From: Allomuricauda sp. TY007
GTDB lineage: Bacteria > Bacteroidota > Bacteroidia > Flavobacteriales > Flavobacteriaceae
Assembly (NCBI RefSeq): GCF_010468565.1
Contig: NZ_WUEG01000004.1
Location: 317,925-381,924, forward strand
Length of the DNA: 64,000 bases
Direction of reading: 5' to 3'
Position numbers and translations under genes: made by a program. Within the stretch, counting starts at the first letter, position 1, and each line of letters opens with the position of its first letter. Below the pieces are notes generated by a model that saw nothing but the letters and a program-made list of their open reading frames with translations, ran no database searches and had not been told where the DNA came from. Below, in pieces: positions 9,847 through 18,840 of this stretch.

Positions 9847-10449
9847 ATGACACTGGAAAATAAAGTTCAATTGGTTGAAAAGTTATTTGATCAATTGGAG
9901 AAAGAAACCCATCAATTTCAAGAAGCATCTGGAATTGGCTGTGTTTCGGGTTGTGGAAAATGTTGTACTTACCCTAATATTGAAGCTTCTCCTTTGGAGT
10001 TTTTACCTTGGGCATTTCATCTATTTTTATCTGGCAAAGCAGAGGATGCACTTACAAGCATCAACGAATACCCGATTATGTCCTGCTTTATATTGACACC
10101 CGTTTCCATCATTGGAAAGGGACATTGCGGCAGTTACAGGCACAGGGGCCTCATTTGCAGGTTGTTCGGCTATGCGGCCAACAGGGACAAACATGGCAAT
10201 TTACGATTGGCAACTTGCAAAACCATCAAAGAAGGGCGGACCGATAACTTTTTGGTTGCATCCGAAGCTATTTTGAAAGGAATGCATGTCCCGGTCTTCA
10301 CGGATTACTACATGCAATTAAGCCAAATAGATTTTCAATTGGGCTCCAAAATAGTACCCATAAACAAGGCCCTTAAAATGGCTTTGGAAGAAGTTTTACA
10401 ATACTACACTTATAGACCTGCTCCCAATTTGGACAAGAAAATTGTATGA
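9847..10449 (+). CDS. YkgJ-family cysteine-cluster protein
   Basis: This 200-residue cytoplasmic protein has the family signature near residues 37-46 (GCVSGCGKCC), further Cys residues at LICRLFGYA and LATCKT, and no signal peptide or membrane segment. The YkgJ family (UPF0153) is thought to bind zinc or an iron-sulfur cluster through these cysteines. The reaction is unknown in general, and nothing here narrows it. The gene stands alone between the lectin-like gene and tRNA-Gln and ends at the terminator at 10466-10504. Confidence 0.85.
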   Translation: MTLENKVQLVEKLFDQLEKETHQFQEASGIGCVSGCGKCCTYPNIEASPLEFLPWAFHLFLSGKAEDALTSINEYPIMSCFILTPVSIIGKGHCGSYRHRGLICRLFGYAANRDKHGNLRLATCKTIKEGRTDNFLVASEAILKGMHVPVFTDYYMQLSQIDFQLGSKIVPINKALKMALEEVLQYYTYRPAPNLDKKIV

Positions 10450-10465
10450 AACGCAATACTAAGAC

Positions 10466-10504
10466 AAAAAAAGCCCCACAAATGGAATTTTGCGGGGCTT
10501 TTTT
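10466..10504. terminator. Bidirectional terminator between YkgJ gene and tRNA-Gln
   Basis: AAGCCCC and GGGGCTT arms, extended by CAAA/TTTG after one mismatch, are flanked by A- and T-runs. It serves the YkgJ gene (plus) and the tRNA-Gln (minus). Confidence 0.85.
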
Positions 10505-10505
10505 G

Positions 10506-10577
10506 TTGGCCTACAAGGACTCGAACCTTGAACGACTGAACCAAAATCAGCTGTGTTACCAATTACACCATAGGCCA
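10506..10577 (-). tRNA. tRNA-Gln (anticodon TTG)
   Basis: The minus strand folds into a full cloverleaf. The 7-bp acceptor TGGCCTA/TAGGCCA is perfect. The D-arm is GTG...CAC. The anticodon stem GCTGA/TCAGT holds loop TTTTGGT with TTG at positions 34-36. The T-arm is CAAGG TTCGAGT CCTTG. The discriminator base is A. CCA is not encoded. Confidence 0.96.
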
Positions 10578-10747
10578 GTACCGTATTTGAGCGTGCAAAT
10601 TTATAACAAACTTTGGTTTCAACAAATATTTTTCACAAGAATGCACCCTATTTTTCTTGAACAAGGGTGTTAAAGGTTTTCCAAAAAGGGTTAGGCATCT
10701 GTTCTAGATTTACTAAATTCGCCACAATTCGGTTAATAACCAACTCT

Positions 10748-13700
10748 ATGTTTGCAAAAGACTTCAAAAAATGGGATACCATCCTTGGATGGATTTCCTT
10801 CGCCATCGCGTTTATAGTTTATGCCCTGACCGTTGAACCCACAGGAAGTTTTTGGGATGCAGGGGAATATATTTCCACTTCGGCAAAATTGCAGGTTGGC
10901 CACCCTCCAGGGGCTCCATTGTTGCAAATGATAGGGGCTTTCTTTGCCATGTTTGCCTTTGGCGATGCAACCAAAATAGCCCTTATGGTTAATGCAGTCT
11001 CCGTTGTTTCGAGTGCATTTGCCGTATTGTTCACTTTCTGGACCATTACCAATTTGGTCGGGAAATTGGTTTCCAAAAAGAGTAAAATGACCAATAGCAA
11101 AGCTATTGCTGTTTTTGGAAGCGGACTTGTTGGGGCGCTTGCCTTTACTTTTTCAGATAGTTTTTGGTTCAATGCCGTAGAGACCGAAGTATACGCCATG
11201 GCCAGTTTAATTATGGCTTTGTTACTATGGTTAGGTTTAAAATGGACGGATAATTTAGGTGATCCCAGAGGCCACCGTTGGCTTATGCTTATCTGTTTTG
11301 TCATCGGCCTTACCTTCGGAATCCAGTTTATGGGCTTTTTGGCCATTCCATCCATAGGTTTACTCTATTATTTCAAAAAATATAAAACCACCACGGTAAA
11401 GAACTTTTTGTTGGCCAACATTGCAGTGGTAGCGGTACTCATCTTGGTTTACAAATTCTCTTTGACCTATGTACTGGAGCTCTTTGGATGGAGCGAAGTA
11501 TTCTTTATAAATGAAATTGGCCTTCCGTTCAATTCAGGTTCCATCATCATGGGGCTCCTATTTGTGGCGGCCTTCTATTTTGGATTGAGATATACCCGAA
11601 AACACAATTACTACAATGCAAACATTGTGGTGCTTTGCCTCATGTTCCTTATCCTTGGATTCTCATCTTGGTTGATGCTTCCCATTCGTGCAAACGCCAA
11701 AACCGTGGTCAACGAAAACAACCCTGCCGATGCAAGGGCCCTTTTGGCCTACTATAACAGGGAACAATATCCCGGTGTGGACAGTCCCGTTTATGGCGCT
11801 TACTATTCGGACACCTTTGCTCCCGCTGGAGAAGATAGGGACGACAGCCCCAAATATGAAAAAGACCTGGAACTGGGCAAATATGTTATTGTAAACCACT
11901 ACAAAGATGCCTTGCCCGGGCCCAACGAAAAGCATGTGGGCATTTTGCCCAGAATGTGGAGCGACCAGCATGCCGAAAATTACATGCGCTATTTTGGTGC
12001 ACTGGAATTTCGGATAAAATCGGAATACATCTCAAACAACGATCTTAGGGATGCCGTAAACCAATTTAAAACGGCATACTCCCAAGGAGAACTCGACACC
12101 GAACAATATATTCGCTTTTTGCGCGAATTTGGAGAGTACATTGAAGTGGAACCGCCAACCGTATGGCAAAACATCGAATACCTATTCGATTTCCAGTTCA
12201 GCTACATGTACATGCGCTACTTTATGTGGAATTTTGTCGGAAAGCAAAACGATGTACAAGGTAGATACGATGAAAACGGGAACTGGCTGAGCGGCATTAA
12301 TTTTATTGATGGCATCCGTCTGGGAAGCCAAGAAAACCTACCCAGCGACTGGAAAAACAACAAAGGGCGCAACACCTATTTCTTCCTACCGTTGCTTCTC
12401 GGAATTTTGGGCATTGTATTCCAGATATCCAAAAACCCGAAACAATTTTGGGTCCTCTTCGTATTCTTCATGTTTACGGGACTGGCCATACAGTTCTACA
12501 CCAACCCCTACATTTTCCAACCTAGGGAAAGGGATTATTCTTTGGTGGGATCCTTTTATGTTTTCTGTATTTGGATCGGTATTGGGGTCTACGGCCTGTT
12601 TGAAGAATTTAAAAAACTGATTTCGGCCAAAATTGCTGCACCAGCCATTACAACCTTATGCCTATTGGCTGTACCCCTGTTGATGGCCTTCCAAAACTGG
12701 GACGACCACGATAGATCCGACCGATATACCGCACCGGCCACTGCCAAAGCCTATCTCGATTCCTGCCAAGAAGATGCAGGGGCAATTCTGTTCACTATTG
12801 GGGACAACGATACCTTCCCGATCTGGTATGCACAGGAAATTGAAAACTATAGAACCGATGTTCGTGTGGTAAACACCAGTCTTTTTGCCACCGACTGGTA
12901 CATAGACCAGATGAAACGTAAAGCCTACGAGAGCGACCCCATACCATCGCAATTGACCCACGACAAGTACAGCTATGGAACAAGGGATGCAGTTTATTAT
13001 CAAGGCATTACTGAAAACCGATGGAACATCAAAGATTTTATGAACTGGATCGGGAGCGATAAACCCCAAACCAAGTTCAGACATATTTTAACCAATCAAG
13101 GTGCCGATTTGAGTAACTATTCGGAAAGCACCTTGGATATTGTGTACTATCCCACCAATAAGATTAGGATTCCGGTCAACAAACAAAATGTACTGGAAAG
13201 TGGGTTGGTCAAGGAAAAAGATTCCGCATTGATTGTGGATTATATCGATATCGACCTTCCAACCGGGGCACTTCCCAAAAACAGAATATTGATGTTGGAT
13301 GTAATAGCTAACAACGATTGGAAACGCCCCATCTATTTCTCTGGGGGAAGTTTTGACAGTGCCGAATACATTTGGATGAAGGATTATCTTCAATTAGATG
13401 GCCTGGTGTACAAATTGGTGCCCATTAAAACACCAAATAGAAATTCCTTTGAAATGGGCCGTATTGATTCCGAATTGATGTACGACATTGTAAAGGATTG
13501 GGATTGGGGCAACTCAGGAAGCGATGAAATTTACCACGACCCACAAACGCGTTCCCAAGGGCTCTCCTTTAGGAGCAATCTGGCTCGTTTGATGGAAACT
13601 CTTATCGAAGAAAACAAAATAGACAAGGCCAAAGACGTTATCAACACTGCCATGGACAACATGCCTGTGGACCATTATGGCTTTTATGCCTTTGTGGAAC

Positions 13701-14080
13701 CATTTGTAGATGGATACTACAAAGTCGGCGAGACCGAAAAGGCCCGTGCGTTGTTCGGCAAGCTCAAAAAAGTATACCAAGAACATTTGGAGTATTACGC
13801 CAACATTCCTTTGGATGAGCAATACGATAAAATTGACGATATCCTGTCCGATATGCAGGCCTATCGTAGAAATATTGACATCCTTATTGAAAACGGCGAT
13901 AAAGAGCTAGCCGAATCTGAAACAATTATTTTTAATGAGTATATAGATAAGTTCTCGCAGTTTGTGGACGAAGAAGAAGAGAGTTTGGACGAACCACTCC
14001 CTCTTGACCCAGATATGGAAGATTCCATGTTGCTGGACACCATAGAAAGTGTTCCGGATTCCGCACTTCCTGAAGAGTAA
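10748..14080 (+). CDS. DUF2723 (TMEM260/GT117-like) integral membrane glycosyltransferase-like protein
   Basis: This protein is about 1110 residues from the ATG at 10748 (MFAKDFKKW). The upstream in-frame extension overlaps the tRNA promoter region and looks non-coding. The N-terminal DUF2723 region has the motif VEPTGSFWDAGEYI near residue 32 followed by about ten membrane segments, and a second hydrophobic block lies around residues 540-650. The remaining C-terminal half is soluble, with a helical repeat-like stretch near residue 950 and a very acidic tail. DUF2723 belongs to the GT-C-like family that includes vertebrate TMEM260, an O-mannosyltransferase. In Bacteroidota a role in protein O-glycosylation on the periplasmic side is plausible but unproven. 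The Asp/Glu in WDAGEY fits the acidic catalytic residue of GT-C enzymes. It is a single-gene transcription unit. Confidence 0.85.
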   Translation: MFAKDFKKWDTILGWISFAIAFIVYALTVEPTGSFWDAGEYISTSAKLQVGHPPGAPLLQMIGAFFAMFAFGDATKIALMVNAVSVVSSAFAVLFTFWTITNLVGKLVSKKSKMTNSKAIAVFGSGLVGALAFTFSDSFWFNAVETEVYAMASLIMALLLWLGLKWTDNLGDPRGHRWLMLICFVIGLTFGIQFMGFLAIPSIGLLYYFKKYKTTTVKNFLLANIAVVAVLILVYKFSLTYVLELFGWSEVFFINEIGLPFNSGSIIMGLLFVAAFYFGLRYTRKHNYYNANIVVLCLMFLILGFSSWLMLPIRANAKTVVNENNPADARALLAYYNREQYPGVDSPVYGAYYSDTFAPAGEDRDDSPKYEKDLELGKYVIVNHYKDALPGPNEKHVGILPRMWSDQHAENYMRYFGALEFRIKSEYISNNDLRDAVNQFKTAYSQGELDTEQYIRFLREFGEYIEVEPPTVWQNIEYLFDFQFSYMYMRYFMWNFVGKQNDVQGRYDENGNWLSGINFIDGIRLGSQENLPSDWKNNKGRNTYFFLPLLLGILGIVFQISKNPKQFWVLFVFFMFTGLAIQFYTNPYIFQPRERDYSLVGSFYVFCIWIGIGVYGLFEEFKKLISAKIAAPAITTLCLLAVPLLMAFQNWDDHDRSDRYTAPATAKAYLDSCQEDAGAILFTIGDNDTFPIWYAQEIENYRTDVRVVNTSLFATDWYIDQMKRKAYESDPIPSQLTHDKYSYGTRDAVYYQGITENRWNIKDFMNWIGSDKPQTKFRHILTNQGADLSNYSESTLDIVYYPTNKIRIPVNKQNVLESGLVKEKDSALIVDYIDIDLPTGALPKNRILMLDVIANNDWKRPIYFSGGSFDSAEYIWMKDYLQLDGLVYKLVPIKTPNRNSFEMGRIDSELMYDIVKDWDWGNSGSDEIYHDPQTRSQGLSFRSNLARLMETLIEENKIDKAKDVINTAMDNMPVDHYGFYAFVEPFVDGYYKVGETEKARALFGKLKKVYQEHLEYYANIPLDEQYDKIDDILSDMQAYRRNIDILIENGDKELAESETIIFNEYIDKFSQFVDEEEESLDEPLPLDPDMEDSMLLDTIESVPDSALPEE

Positions 14081-14464
14081 ACCGCTATTATGGATTTGAA
14101 ATCCATAGTTTTAAAGAAAAAAGAATAAAATTCTTTGTCATCTTGTATCAAATATTCCCTTAATCCTTCCAAGGAGGGAAACTTCTCCCCTTTGGGGAGA
14201 CTGGAGAGGGGATTATCCAAAAAACTTATAGAAACTAAAGTAACTGCAATAAAACCAGACCGCCGTCCAAGGCAAGTTTGCAGGTCTGCCGGCAAAGGCA
14301 GGGTTTTAACCTTTAACTAGAAAATAAAAAACGAGGGGGTCCAAAATGTCGCTTTTCGTCAACCTGAACTTGATTCAGGTTCTCATAGCGATGTGTTTAT
14401 CAGTATGATGAGATTCTGAAATAAATTCAGAATGACGGGTTTCAATGCTTTATAGCCTCTTTCT
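14081..14464. repeat. Gene-free spacer made of several palindromic repeats
   Basis: This spacer of about 380 bases holds several hairpins: TCTCCCC-TTT-GGGGAGA (14184-14200), AACCTGAA-CTTGA-TTCAGGTT (14361-14381) and ATTCTGAA-ATAAA-TTCAGAAT (14413-14433). It also holds a GC-richer stretch around 14260-14304 with short complementary pieces. No credible reading frame is seen. Such mosaics are typical dispersed intergenic repeats in Flavobacteriaceae, and the downstream hairpins may help end DUF2723 or thioredoxin transcripts. Confidence 0.7.
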
Positions 14465-14764
14465 TTATTGGATGTATTCGTTTAGGATACCTATGAGGGT
14501 ATTGGCGTCCTGCTCGCCACTTTGGCGCCAAACCATCTCTCCTTTTTTGTAAATCATTAAAGTGGGCAATCCCTTAATGCGGAGTGCCTGCGAAAGCTCC
14601 TTGTTTTTGTCCACATCAATTTTTATAACCTTTCCCTTATCGCCAAGGGCAGCGGCCACATCGCTCAAAACAGGATGCATGGAAGTGGACTCCTCGTTCC
14701 ATTCTGCGTAAAAGTCTAACAATACAGGGACTTGTAAATCTATAAGTTCACCAAATTTGGACAT
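14465..14764 (-). CDS. Thioredoxin-fold protein lacking the active-site cysteines
   Basis: This 99-residue single-domain thioredoxin fold has the expected beta-alpha-beta start (VPVLLDFYAEW), the cis-Pro motif GLPTLMIYKKGEMV at Pro67, and the usual length. Where active thioredoxins have WCGPC it has W22-N-E-E-S, and the whole protein contains no cysteine. It therefore cannot be a disulfide reductase and is more likely a binding or scaffold protein. From memory the same Cys-less form occurs in other Flavobacteriia, which would mean it is a maintained paralogue and not a decayed gene. It stands alone, divergent from the CBS protein. Confidence 0.85.
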   Translation of the reverse strand: MSKFGELIDLQVPVLLDFYAEWNEESTSMHPVLSDVAAALGDKGKVIKIDVDKNKELSQALRIKGLPTLMIYKKGEMVWRQSGEQDANTLIGILNEYIQ

Positions 14765-15031
14765 GTATTCTAAGGTTTACAATCAAAAATAAGAAAAAAT
14801 GTGAATGTTTTTATAGCAAGTCAATGCTTTACCTATCAGTCTATGGCAAATTTTCATTAAACCATCTCTGCATATAGTGATCCATTACCGTGTCTTATTA
14901 CAATATTTGTTCTCACAAACAATACAATCAATCATCATAAACCCATATTCCAAAAGCAGTTTATTTACAATTTTTATGATTTTAAGTTCCTGAAATTCAG
15001 TATATTTAATAGAGGGATTAAAAAATTGGAT

Positions 15032-15493
15032 ATGGGAATCAAGAGTTACACAGGAAAAAGGGTAAAGGAAATACCAAAAGAAATACCGCTCAAAGTGAGT
15101 GATTATATGACTCGGGACTTAATCACCTTTAGTCCTGACCAATCTATAGAGGAGGTCATCGAAGCTTTGATACGGCATAAAATTTCGGGAGGCCCGGTCG
15201 TTAACGAAAACAACGAGTTGATAGGGATTATTTCAGAAGGGGATTGTATAAAGCACATTAGTGACAGCAGGTATTACAATTTGCCCATGGAACACAGCAG
15301 GGTAGAGCTTCGAATGATTAAAAATGTAGAGACCATTGATGGCAATATGAACATCTTTGATGCGGCAAAAATGTTCCTCGAAGTCAGAAGACGCCGTTTC
15401 CCTATTTTGGAAAACGGAAAACTTGTTGGTCAAATATCCCAAAAAGATATTCTAAAAGCTACGATGGGAATAAAGGGCCAAAACTGGAAATGA
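15032..15493 (+). CDS. CBS-domain pair protein
   Basis: This 153-residue protein starts at the ATG at 15032; the TTG two codons earlier is less likely. Two CBS motifs fill it: one from about residue 24 (VSDYMTRDLITFSPDQSIEEV) and one from about residue 100 ending near QISQKDILKA. No effector domain is attached. CBS pairs usually bind adenosyl nucleotides and regulate a partner protein. The partner cannot be named from context. The gene converges on the metallophosphoesterase. Confidence 0.88.
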   Translation: MGIKSYTGKRVKEIPKEIPLKVSDYMTRDLITFSPDQSIEEVIEALIRHKISGGPVVNENNELIGIISEGDCIKHISDSRYYNLPMEHSRVELRMIKNVETIDGNMNIFDAAKMFLEVRRRRFPILENGKLVGQISQKDILKATMGIKGQNWK

Positions 15494-15537
15494 TATCATA
15501 AGTCGTAAAAATTTCCTGTAAACCCATAAAATCGGAT

Positions 15538-16773
15538 TTACGCCGCCATTCCCTTTTTCTTCAAGGTAATCACCGAAATCTCGGGCCAAATACCAAAACG
15601 ACCGGGGTAACCAATAAACCCAAACCCTCGGTTTACATTGATAAACTGGTCCAACTCCTTGTAAATGCCCGCCCAATATTTGTAACGCCACTTAACAGGG
15701 CTCCATTTAACCCAGCCAGGAATCTCAACACCGAACTGCATGCCATGGGTATGTCCGCTCAAGGTCAAGTGAAAATGGTAATCATCATGGATCACCACAT
15801 CTTCCCAATGCGATGGGTCGTGGCTCAACAATATTTTAAAATCATCGTGGGAAACACCCACTTTGGCCTTTTGTAGGTCGCCCGCTTTTTTAAATCCACC
15901 ACGGCCCCAGTTTTCCACCCCTACCAAGGCAATCTTTTCGCCACCCTTTTCCAAAAATCGGTTGGAGTTGAGCAATAGGTCAAAACCCATTTCTTTTTGC
16001 ATGGTTTTGAGGTTCTCCAAGTTTTGTGCCTTCTCTTCTTCCGTATCCCAAACAGCATAATCCCCATAATCGTGGTTGCCCAAAATAGAGAACACCCCAT
16101 CTTTGGCATCCAAACGGGAAAAAACCTCTTTCCAAGGTTCCAACTCATCCGAACGGTTGTTCACAATATCTCCGGTAAAGAAAATTACATCGCTCTTTTG
16201 TTGGTTGATAAGACTTACCCCATATTCCACTTTTTTATAATCGTCAAAACTACCACTGTGCACATCGGAAATCTGTGTAATCTGATAGTTGTGGAAGGCA
16301 TCCGGAAGATCATCAAACTCCAGTTCGTATTTTAAAACTTGATAATTGTATTTTCCACGGTACATGCCATACAACAAAGCCCCAAAAGGCAACGCAGCCA
16401 AACCAAGGGCAATACCGCTAATAAATTTTCTTCGTGAAGGGAAGTAACCTGCATCAGTATCCGAAACCCCAACAATTTTGTTATACCCGTAGCCAATCAC
16501 GCGTACCACATCTTCCAGCAAAAGGAAGAAGCCCAAGACCAAAGCCAATAAAAAAAATGAAGCAAATATGGTTCCTGCAATGGCGGCGGTACCTTTAAAC
16601 CCATCGCCAGGGTCGTATGTCATTACTTTGATGGTCAAGAAAATCAAGGCACCCAAAAAAAGTACAATATAAGCCCATTGCATCAACGGACTTTTGAACA
16701 GTGTACGGAATGCCTGAAAACCATAAAAGGCCAGCACCACATACAAGATTGCCAAAACAATAAATCGGGACAT
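15538..16773 (-). CDS. Membrane-anchored metallophosphoesterase
   Basis: This 411-residue protein has four membrane segments (about residues 1-110), an internal SRRKFISG stretch followed by a fifth hydrophobic segment, then a calcineurin-like domain from about residue 155. The metal-binding motifs are all present: ISDVHSG, FFTGDIVNN, GNHDYGDY, LSHDPSHW and SGHTHGMQFG. This is the YkuE/YaeI-like group, whose members act on phospholipid or UDP-diacylglucosamine-type substrates. The exact substrate is unknown here. It lies upstream of CutC in the same direction reading, but with a gap of about 50 bases and no clear shared role. Confidence 0.9.
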   Translation of the reverse strand: MSRFIVLAILYVVLAFYGFQAFRTLFKSPLMQWAYIVLFLGALIFLTIKVMTYDPGDGFKGTAAIAGTIFASFFLLALVLGFFLLLEDVVRVIGYGYNKIVGVSDTDAGYFPSRRKFISGIALGLAALPFGALLYGMYRGKYNYQVLKYELEFDDLPDAFHNYQITQISDVHSGSFDDYKKVEYGVSLINQQKSDVIFFTGDIVNNRSDELEPWKEVFSRLDAKDGVFSILGNHDYGDYAVWDTEEEKAQNLENLKTMQKEMGFDLLLNSNRFLEKGGEKIALVGVENWGRGGFKKAGDLQKAKVGVSHDDFKILLSHDPSHWEDVVIHDDYHFHLTLSGHTHGMQFGVEIPGWVKWSPVKWRYKYWAGIYKELDQFINVNRGFGFIGYPGRFGIWPEISVITLKKKGMAA

Positions 16774-16827
16774 ACAATTTTTTTACAAAATTAGTGCTAA
16801 TCTCCTATTAAGCAGTGCTTTTTAATT

Positions 16828-17547
16828 TTATTTAACGGCTCGAACAATGCTGGTCAGCGTTTCCAAATTGGAAACTGCCACCTCATCTTCCACCAAATGT
16901 TTTGCAGAGTTCATACTGATTTTACCTTCTAACGCCACTTGATGTCCGAAGGAAGTCCCCGAGCAATGGATGGCACTAAGTCCAATATCCTTGAAATCCA
17001 ATGCATTCTTGGGAGACACACCTCCACCTGCCATAATGGTCATGGTGGTATTTTGCTGCCATAACTTTAAGTGATTGATTCCTTTTTTCGCTGAAATCTC
17101 TCCTCCAGAGGTTAAAATGGTCTGTACCCCAAGTCCATCAAGCTGCTTGATGGCATCCAAGGGCTCCCCCACCCAATCAAACGCACGATGAAAGGTAAAA
17201 TGCATTGGCTTTGCCAAATCCACCAACGCTTTGGTTCTTTCCACATCCACAGTAAAATCTTCCATCAAAATTCCAGAAACAATACCCTGCACACCCAAAG
17301 CCTTGCACGCCAAAATATCGGCTTTCATCACCTCAAACTCAGTACTGGAATAGGTGAAATGCCCACCCCTTGGACGAATTAGTACATGAACGGGGATATT
17401 CAACTCTCTTTTAACCAATTGGATCAATCCAGCGGATGGCGTAATGCCCCCCACCCCGAGTTCCGAACAAAGTTCAATTCGATTAGCCCCTGCCCTTTCG
17501 GCATTCCTTGCCGATTCTAGGGAATTGGCACAAACTTCTACCAGCAT
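16828..17547 (-). CDS. cutC: CutC family protein
   Basis: This 239-residue TIM-barrel protein has the family's opening (VEVCANSLESARNAERAGANRIELC), the VHVLIRPRGG segment and the MAGGGVSP phosphate-site-like motif near its end. CutC was first linked to copper homeostasis. A copper role is doubtful in several bacteria, so only the family name is firm. The start at 17547 gives the standard N-terminus. It is divergent from the asparaginase-like gene, with only 40 bases between the start codons. Confidence 0.92.
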   Translation of the reverse strand: MLVEVCANSLESARNAERAGANRIELCSELGVGGITPSAGLIQLVKRELNIPVHVLIRPRGGHFTYSSTEFEVMKADILACKALGVQGIVSGILMEDFTVDVERTKALVDLAKPMHFTFHRAFDWVGEPLDAIKQLDGLGVQTILTSGGEISAKKGINHLKLWQQNTTMTIMAGGGVSPKNALDFKDIGLSAIHCSGTSFGHQVALEGKISMNSAKHLVEDEVAVSNLETLTSIVRAVK

Positions 17548-17587
17548 ATTGTATATTTATAGCCCTTAAAAATAAACATACCATCGC

Positions 17588-18589
17588 ATGGAACGACGCA
17601 AATTTCTTAAAAATTCCAGCCTCTCCGCAGCCGGACTGGTTTCCGCCTCCACTTTGGTTTCCTGTAAAATGGAACCTAAACCCGAAGTTACTCCAGCTAC
17701 GACAATTCCAACTCCAAATCCCATAAAACCCATTGTGGTCTGTACTTGGAACTTTTTCAATGCCACGGAGAAGGCGTGGGAGGTCTTAAAATCGGGCGGT
17801 AATGCCTTGGACGCCGTAGAACAGGGCGTAAGGGTCGAAGAAGCGGACGAAACCAACGAAACGGTAGGCAAAGGCGGCCGACCGGACCGTGATGGTAATG
17901 TTACCCTGGATGCCTGCATTATGGATAAGGATGGCAATTGCGGCTCGGTGGTCTGCATGCAAAACATTGTGCACCCTGTTTCCGTGGCCAGAAAAGTAAT
18001 GGAGAAAACCCCGCACATTATCTTGGCGGGCAAAGGTGCGGAGAAATTTGCCTATGAACAAGGCTTCAAAAAAGAAGACCTATTGACCGAAAGTACCAAA
18101 AAACAATACGAAGAGTGGTTGAAGACCTCCAAATATGAGACCACCATCAATATAGAAAACCACGATACCATTGGTATGTTGGCCATTGATGAAAATGGCG
18201 ATATTTCCGGGGCTTGCACCACAAGCGGAATGGCCTACAAAGTAGCAGGGCGCGTTGGGGACTCCCCCATTATTGGCGCCGGGCTATTTATTGATAACGA
18301 AGTGGGCGGTGCTACTGCAACAGGTGTAGGCGAAGAAGTAATCCGTACCGTGGGCAGCTTTTTGATCGTGGAACTCATGCGGCAAGGAAAAAGTCCGCAG
18401 GAAGCCTGTGAAGAAGGTGTAAAACGTATTATGAAGAAAAACAAGGGTCGAAAAGATTTCCAAATCGGGTTCTTGGCCATCAACAAAAATGGAGAAACGG
18501 GCGGCTACTGCGTGCATCCTGGGTTTACCTATCGGGAATACTCCGATAATGGGCACGAGAACCGGGAGGTCGTCAGTTTTTATGAATAG
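17588..18589 (+). CDS. N4-(beta-N-acetylglucosaminyl)-L-asparaginase-like Ntn hydrolase, predicted lipoprotein
   Basis: This 333-residue family T2 (isoaspartyl peptidase/glycosylasparaginase) enzyme should be made as one chain and cleave itself before the nucleophile Thr194 in NHDTIGMLAID. The substrate-site stretches SGMAYKVAGRVGDSPIIGAG and TGVGEEV are present. The N-terminus has twin Arg (MERRKFLKNSS), a hydrophobic core and the lipobox LVSC at Cys26. This suggests a Tat-exported lipoprotein, as in the Elizabethkingia glycosylasparaginase group. It would remove GlcNAc-Asn links from degraded glycoproteins. The neighbours do not add support. Confidence 0.88.
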   Translation: MERRKFLKNSSLSAAGLVSASTLVSCKMEPKPEVTPATTIPTPNPIKPIVVCTWNFFNATEKAWEVLKSGGNALDAVEQGVRVEEADETNETVGKGGRPDRDGNVTLDACIMDKDGNCGSVVCMQNIVHPVSVARKVMEKTPHIILAGKGAEKFAYEQGFKKEDLLTESTKKQYEEWLKTSKYETTINIENHDTIGMLAIDENGDISGACTTSGMAYKVAGRVGDSPIIGAGLFIDNEVGGATATGVGEEVIRTVGSFLIVELMRQGKSPQEACEEGVKRIMKKNKGRKDFQIGFLAINKNGETGGYCVHPGFTYREYSDNGHENREVVSFYE

Positions 18590-18601
18590 ACATTTGATAA
18601 T

Positions 18602-18657
18602 AGACCGCTGCGTTGTTAGAAGAAAGAACCAAGACCGCTACGCTATTAGAAAAAAGA
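18602..18657. repeat. Two-copy direct repeat, 30-base period
   Basis: Two imperfect 26-base copies begin AGACCGCT(G/A)CG at 18602 and 18632 and end in A-rich AGAAAGA/AAAAAGA. They lie between the asparaginase-like gene and polA and do not form an open reading frame of note. Confidence 0.65.
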
Positions 18658-18840
18658 CTGCAAGAGCAAGGAAGTTTTGATTAACAGAAAGAAAATAATA
18701 GAAAAAGCACATAAAATCAAAAGCATAAACAATTGAAAAGTCTAAGCTCTAGTCTCCAAACTCTAGGTTCTTTTTTCTACTTTTAAAACCTGCCTTTTAT
18801 AATTGTTTATTGAACATTGATAATTGACAACTAAAAATAC

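Noticed and set aside
10667..10747. Extended N-terminus of the DUF2723 protein
   Set aside because: The extension is unlike the family and starts close to the tRNA gene; the ATG at 10748 gives the standard MFAKDFKKW.
10745..10752. TATGTTTG as a -7 promoter box
   Set aside because: It overlaps the start codon of the DUF2723 gene and is explained by the codons ATG-TTT-GCA.
14081..14464. Small RNA or gene in the repeat-rich spacer
   Set aside because: Hairpins belong to dispersed repeat units and no promoter with a start-to-terminator layout could be traced.
18602..18657. CRISPR-like array before polA
   Set aside because: Only two imperfect copies without a proper spacer and with no cas genes.
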